Origin: Prevotella sp.
GTDB taxonomy: Bacteria; Bacteroidota; Bacteroidia; Bacteroidales; Bacteroidaceae
Reading direction: 5' to 3'
DNA: 55,842 nt
NCBI GenBank assembly: GCA_017483185.1
Contig: JAFULM010000056.1
Location: 1 to 55,842, forward strand
The stretch's first letter is position 1. The number at the start of each line of letters is the position of its first letter. A program made the position numbers and the translations under genes. Positions 52,500 to 55,842 of this stretch are shown piece by piece. The notes below the pieces were generated by a model that saw only the letters and a list, made by a program, of their open reading frames with translations, had not been told where the DNA came from and did not search any database.

Positions 52500-55201
52500 C
52501 ACTCTTCTATGTCTTCTTTTCCTTTCTTTTTCATACTTCTGCGCACCAGTCGCCACAGTTCGCCGACGATGAGCACGGGCGATGTCGCGAGCATTATCAG
52601 CCCCCAAGTCCCGGCAGAGAGCGGCACTGTGCGGAACATGTCGCCGCCGAAGGTCACTATCAGCCACTGGCCGCCGACTATCAGGGCCAGCACGAAGAGC
52701 AGTCCGCGGTCGGACGCCAGTCCTGCGAAGGCCGAACGGGTGGTGCCGAGTGTCTTGGCGTTGAACAGGTTCCACCACTGGAGCATGACGAAGACGGTGA
52801 AAAATATCGTGAGTTCTTCGGCCGAGACGCCGGCCACACGCTCAAAGTAGTAGAGCATGGCGAGCGTCACGCCGAAGAACGCCAGTCCCACGGCTGTTAT
52901 CGCACGCCCCATCTGCCGCGTGATGATGAAAGCGTCGCGGTGTCGCGGCCGTTCTCTCATGACGTCGTCCTCGGGTGGCAGCGCGGCCAAGGCCATCGCC
53001 GCAAAGGTGTCCATGATGAGGTTTATCCAGAGCATCTGGGTTATCGTCAGGGGCAGTTCGGTGCCTATGAAGGAGCCGCCGAGCACGAGCAGCAGTGCCG
53101 TGACGTTGACGACGAGCTGGAAGAAGATGAACCGTTGTATGTTCCTGTATAGCGAACGTCCCCAGCGGACGGCACGGACGATGCTGTCGAAGGAGTCGTC
53201 CATGAGCGTCATGTCGCTTGCGTTTTTTGCCACGCTCGTGCCCGACCCGAGCGAGAGTCCCACGTGGGCGTGGTTGAGGGCCGGCGCGTCGTTGGTCCCG
53301 TCGCCTGTGACGGCCACCACCTCGCCCCGCTGCTGGAGCAGACTGACGAGCCGCTGCTTGTCCGACGGCCGCGCACGGCTCATCACTTTCAGTGCGGCCG
53401 CGCGGCGATAGGCCTCCTCGTCGCTGAGGGCGGCAAACTCGGGACCGGTGATGGTGATGTCACCGTCGTTCTCCCCGTCGCGTCTCGTGTCCATGCCGAC
53501 GATGCCGGTCTGCCGCGCTATCTCCATCGCCGTGGCCGTCGTGTCGCCCGTCACGATCTTGATGTCGATGCCGGCGTCACGGCAGTTGCCTACGGCCGCC
53601 GGCACTTCCTTCCGCAGCGGGTCGCTGATGGCCACGACGGCCTGGAGCGTGAGATGCTCGATGTCCATAGTGTCGCTTCGGCGGCAGGCTATGGCCAGTG
53701 TGCGCATGGCCTGCGACTGCCATCCGGCCAATGTGTTTTCAATCTGTCGGCGCTCGTCGTCGGCTATGTCGCAGTGGCTTAGCACAATCTCCGGCGCCCC
53801 TTTGACGAACACCATCCGTCCGTCGGCGGTGTCGCAGAGCGTCGCCATATATTTTCTCTCCGTGCTGAACGGTATCCGTTGGACAATCTTGGCTGCCCGC
53901 CGCATCGCCGCATAGTCCTCATCCTGAGCGGCCAGATAGCGCAGCAGGGCCACCTCCGTGGGATTGCCTATGCCGCGGTCTCCGTCGAGTTCGGCCGTCG
54001 TGTTGAGGGCGAAATGGGCAAGGAGGGCGTCCCTCTGACTAATGGTACCGTCATGTGTGTCCTGCGGCATCATCAGAGACTGAGGTTTCCCCTGGCTTCC
54101 GCCCTGACTGTCCTCAGAAGAAAGCGGCTGGGGACAGACAATTTCCCTTACCGTCATTCGGTTTTGCGTCAGTGTGCCCGTCTTGTCCGTGCATATCACG
54201 GTCACGGCGCCCATCGTCTCGCAGGCGTGCAGTTTCCGCACCAGATTGTTGGTCTTCAGCATCCGGCGCATGTTGAGTGCCAGCGCGAGCGTCACGGCCA
54301 TCGGAAGGCCCTCCGGCACGGCCATGACGATGAGCGTCACGGCCATCATGAAGTAGCGGAGCACGGTCGAGGCCATCTCCACATAATTGTCCGTCTGCCA
54401 CAGCGGTCGGGTCAACACATCATGGCCGAGGAATACGACAAACGCCGTCACGGCCACTCCCGTGCCCACCTTGCTGATCATGGCGGCCAGACGGTCGAGC
54501 TGGCGGTTCAGCGGGGTCTTCACCCCGGTCATCTCCGTCGACTTGCTGGCCACGAGGCCTATTTCCGTCGCGTCGCCGACGGCTGTCACGCGCATGCGGC
54601 CCGTGCCGCCCATGACCAAGGTCGAGCGGAGCATCATGTCCTCGGGATAGGTCGCCTCGGCGTCGCGCTCGTCACCGTCAGCGACAACGCGCTTGCGGGC
54701 CATCGGCTCACCGGTCAGGGCGGACTCGTCGGTCTCCATGCCGACTGCCTCGACGAGCAGTCCGTCGGCCGGTATCTCGTCGCCCGTCTCCAGCACGACG
54801 ATGTCGCCGACCACGACGTCACGGCGCGGAATCTCTGTCACGCGGCCGTCACGGACGACCTTCACGGCCTGCTCCTCGCTCATGGACGTGAGCACATTGA
54901 AACGCCGGACGGCGTCGCGCTCGAAATAGAAGCCGACGGTCGTGGCAAGGAAAATGGCGAGAAAAATCCCTGTCGCTTCGGCAAATTCGCCCTCGACAAA
55001 GGCGAGGGCCAGCGACACGGCGGCCGCAACAAGCAATATCTTGATTATCGGATCGTCATACTTCTCTAAATATAGGCGCCACATTGGGATGCGTCTGGGC
55101 GGTGTGAGCACGTTGCGTCCGTGGCGGTTCCGGCTCTCCTCGACCTGTGCGCTGTTGAGGCCGGTCGTCGGCGAAGTATGATTGGTCGGTGTATTATCCA
55201 T
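52499..55201 (-). CDS. Calcium-translocating P-type ATPase, PMCA type
   Basis: A 900-residue P2B-type ATPase. Motifs: TGEPM in the actuator domain, PEGLPMAVTLA in helix M4, DKTGTLTQN with the phosphorylated Asp339, and TGDGTNDAPAL near the hinge. About ten membrane helices are visible. Exports Ca2+ or a related divalent ion. No calmodulin-type tail is present. Start ATG 55201 or 55210; the -7 box at 55226-55233 excludes TTG 55228. Confidence 0.94.
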   Translation of the reverse strand: MDNTPTNHTSPTTGLNSAQVEESRNRHGRNVLTPPRRIPMWRLYLEKYDDPIIKILLVAAAVSLALAFVEGEFAEATGIFLAIFLATTVGFYFERDAVRRFNVLTSMSEEQAVKVVRDGRVTEIPRRDVVVGDIVVLETGDEIPADGLLVEAVGMETDESALTGEPMARKRVVADGDERDAEATYPEDMMLRSTLVMGGTGRMRVTAVGDATEIGLVASKSTEMTGVKTPLNRQLDRLAAMISKVGTGVAVTAFVVFLGHDVLTRPLWQTDNYVEMASTVLRYFMMAVTLIVMAVPEGLPMAVTLALALNMRRMLKTNNLVRKLHACETMGAVTVICTDKTGTLTQNRMTVREIVCPQPLSSEDSQGGSQGKPQSLMMPQDTHDGTISQRDALLAHFALNTTAELDGDRGIGNPTEVALLRYLAAQDEDYAAMRRAAKIVQRIPFSTERKYMATLCDTADGRMVFVKGAPEIVLSHCDIADDERRQIENTLAGWQSQAMRTLAIACRRSDTMDIEHLTLQAVVAISDPLRKEVPAAVGNCRDAGIDIKIVTGDTTATAMEIARQTGIVGMDTRRDGENDGDITITGPEFAALSDEEAYRRAAALKVMSRARPSDKQRLVSLLQQRGEVVAVTGDGTNDAPALNHAHVGLSLGSGTSVAKNASDMTLMDDSFDSIVRAVRWGRSLYRNIQRFIFFQLVVNVTALLLVLGGSFIGTELPLTITQMLWINLIMDTFAAMALAALPPEDDVMRERPRHRDAFIITRQMGRAITAVGLAFFGVTLAMLYYFERVAGVSAEELTIFFTVFVMLQWWNLFNAKTLGTTRSAFAGLASDRGLLFVLALIVGGQWLIVTFGGDMFRTVPLSAGTWGLIMLATSPVLIVGELWRLVRRSMKKKGKEDIEE

Positions 55202-55225
55202 GCGATACATCTGTAGAACAAGTTG

Positions 55226-55233
55226 CAAAGTTA
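55226..55233 (-). promoter_or_regulatory. -7 box (TAACTTTG) of the ATPase-ribF-CPBP-NUDIX operon
   Basis: Minus-strand match to TAnnTTTG; it lies over the apparent start of the longest reading frame. Confidence 0.6.
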
Positions 55234-55302
55234 GCGAAAAAAGGTCATACGCCGCCTCTTCATCCGCTTAATTTAGTTTCTTTTTGCACCTGTAAAACTC
55301 TT

Positions 55303-55829
55303 TTGTCAGATTAATTCTGAATTTAAGGCCGTTTTTCAGGCCCACTTTTCAAAAAAATTCCGCCACGCTCCCGAATTTTCAAATCTCACGAAGGTCAAAA
55401 TCGGGGTTGTTTTTCGGTGGAAAAATCGCTGTTTTTGCAAGTTGCTATTACACAACCACTTACAAACAGGCGGCCCCCTCTGACTCCCCCAAAGGGGGAG
55501 CTTGGGCTTCCCGTGAGGCCCTTACGGCTCTGCAACGGGGCCGCTATTGCTCTGCAACGGCAGCCCCGTTGCAACCCAACGAGCATGCCGTTGCAAGGTA
55601 ACGGGGCCGCCGTTGCACGACGAGAGCTTCTTTTTTGCCCTTTCCCGACAATCAAAAACTCGCGAACTTTTGTGTTTTTGAAAAGCCGTAAGGGCCTCTC
55701 GGTAGCCCAGGCTCCCCCTTCGGGGGAGTTAGAGGGGGCTTTTTAGGTCCTTTTCGGCCCTTATTGCCCCCGAAAACGCAAATCTTTGAGCATTTTCCCA
55801 AACACGATTTTGTAAAGATATATCATCCC
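55303..55829 (-). repeat. Modular intergenic repeat element, copy D
   Basis: In reverse orientation it matches copy A over nearly all its length: GTTTACAAAATC… end, CCCCTCTAACTCCCCC hairpin, GC-rich core with GGGGCCGCCGTTGCA and AACGAGCATGCCGTTG, second inverted hairpin, AT-rich half (GAAAATTCGGGAGCGTGGC), and the TTAAATTCAGAATT end. Nothing else is seen between the ATPase promoter and the window end. Confidence 0.85.
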
Positions 55830-55842
55830 ATTGTATGGTGAC

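Noticed and set aside
1..55842. tRNA or rRNA genes
   Set aside because: No T-arm or rRNA landmark was recognised on either strand by reading; this was not tested by a covariance search.

Overview
The window reads as a chromosomal segment of a moderately GC-rich Bacteroidales genome, most likely Prevotellaceae or a close relative. Three signs support this. Genes are preceded by the Bacteroidota-type promoter (a -7 box of the form TAnnTTTG, several with a TTTG-like -33 box 19-20 bases upstream) and mostly lack Shine-Dalgarno sequences. Typical Bacteroidota families are present: HU-HIG protein, 'smalltalk' peptide, kinase-like propeller regulator, THUMP-like methyltransferase, DUF2851 and DUF4369. 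Intergenic spaces are packed with hairpin repeats of a kind known from this phylum. No rRNA, tRNA, transposase, integrase, CRISPR array or SusC/SusD pair was seen.

Layout. 1-2.7 kb: an M15A peptidase, an HU-like protein and a 30-residue membrane peptide, then an acyltransferase-3 protein. 2.8-11.3 kb: ruvB, then a membrane-anchored propeller/AraC regulator beside a very large secreted CE12-like/CE8 pectin esterase. 11.5-22 kb: coaD, ybeY, a lipoprotein, pnp, a large secreted protein, a DUF4369 protein with a degenerate thioredoxin domain, a hot-dog thioesterase, queH and mdh. 22-23.5 kb: a gene-free stretch with a modular repeat and a probable structured non-coding RNA. 23.5-32.9 kb: an outer-membrane beta-barrel, a VanX-like dipeptidase, a THUMP-like methyltransferase, an OmpA-like protein, a GNAT-like protein, topoisomerase IV subunit B and a VanZ-like protein. 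33-38 kb: a probable operon of two tandem SNF transporters, a ComEA-like HhH protein and a sulfatase-maturase-like radical SAM enzyme. 38-45 kb: an S41 protease, a 1.5-kb gene-free stretch, a tiny HTH gene, a second lipoprotein, an AAA ATPase behind three phased direct repeats, and a YoeB-type toxin-antitoxin pair. 45-55.8 kb: an esterase, DUF2851, an acyl-CoA thioesterase, dprA, dus, and a minus-strand cluster of Ca2+ ATPase, ribF, CPBP protease and NUDIX hydrolase.

Most coding content is housekeeping. The unusual signal lies between genes. There are at least four copies of a roughly 530-base modular element with shuffled GC-rich quasi-palindromic words. Two MITE-like perfect or near-perfect hairpins share termini. 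Four hairpins carry the same asymmetric loop. A dyad element is built on GGTCGCGACC. Low-complexity repeats have run into coding sequence, supplying protein tails or an internal insertion in at least five genes. Two regions (about 23.15-23.47 kb and 40.74-41.24 kb) have promoters and long-range pairing that suggest structured RNAs I cannot assign to a known class. All family calls come from reading the sequence; no database search was run.
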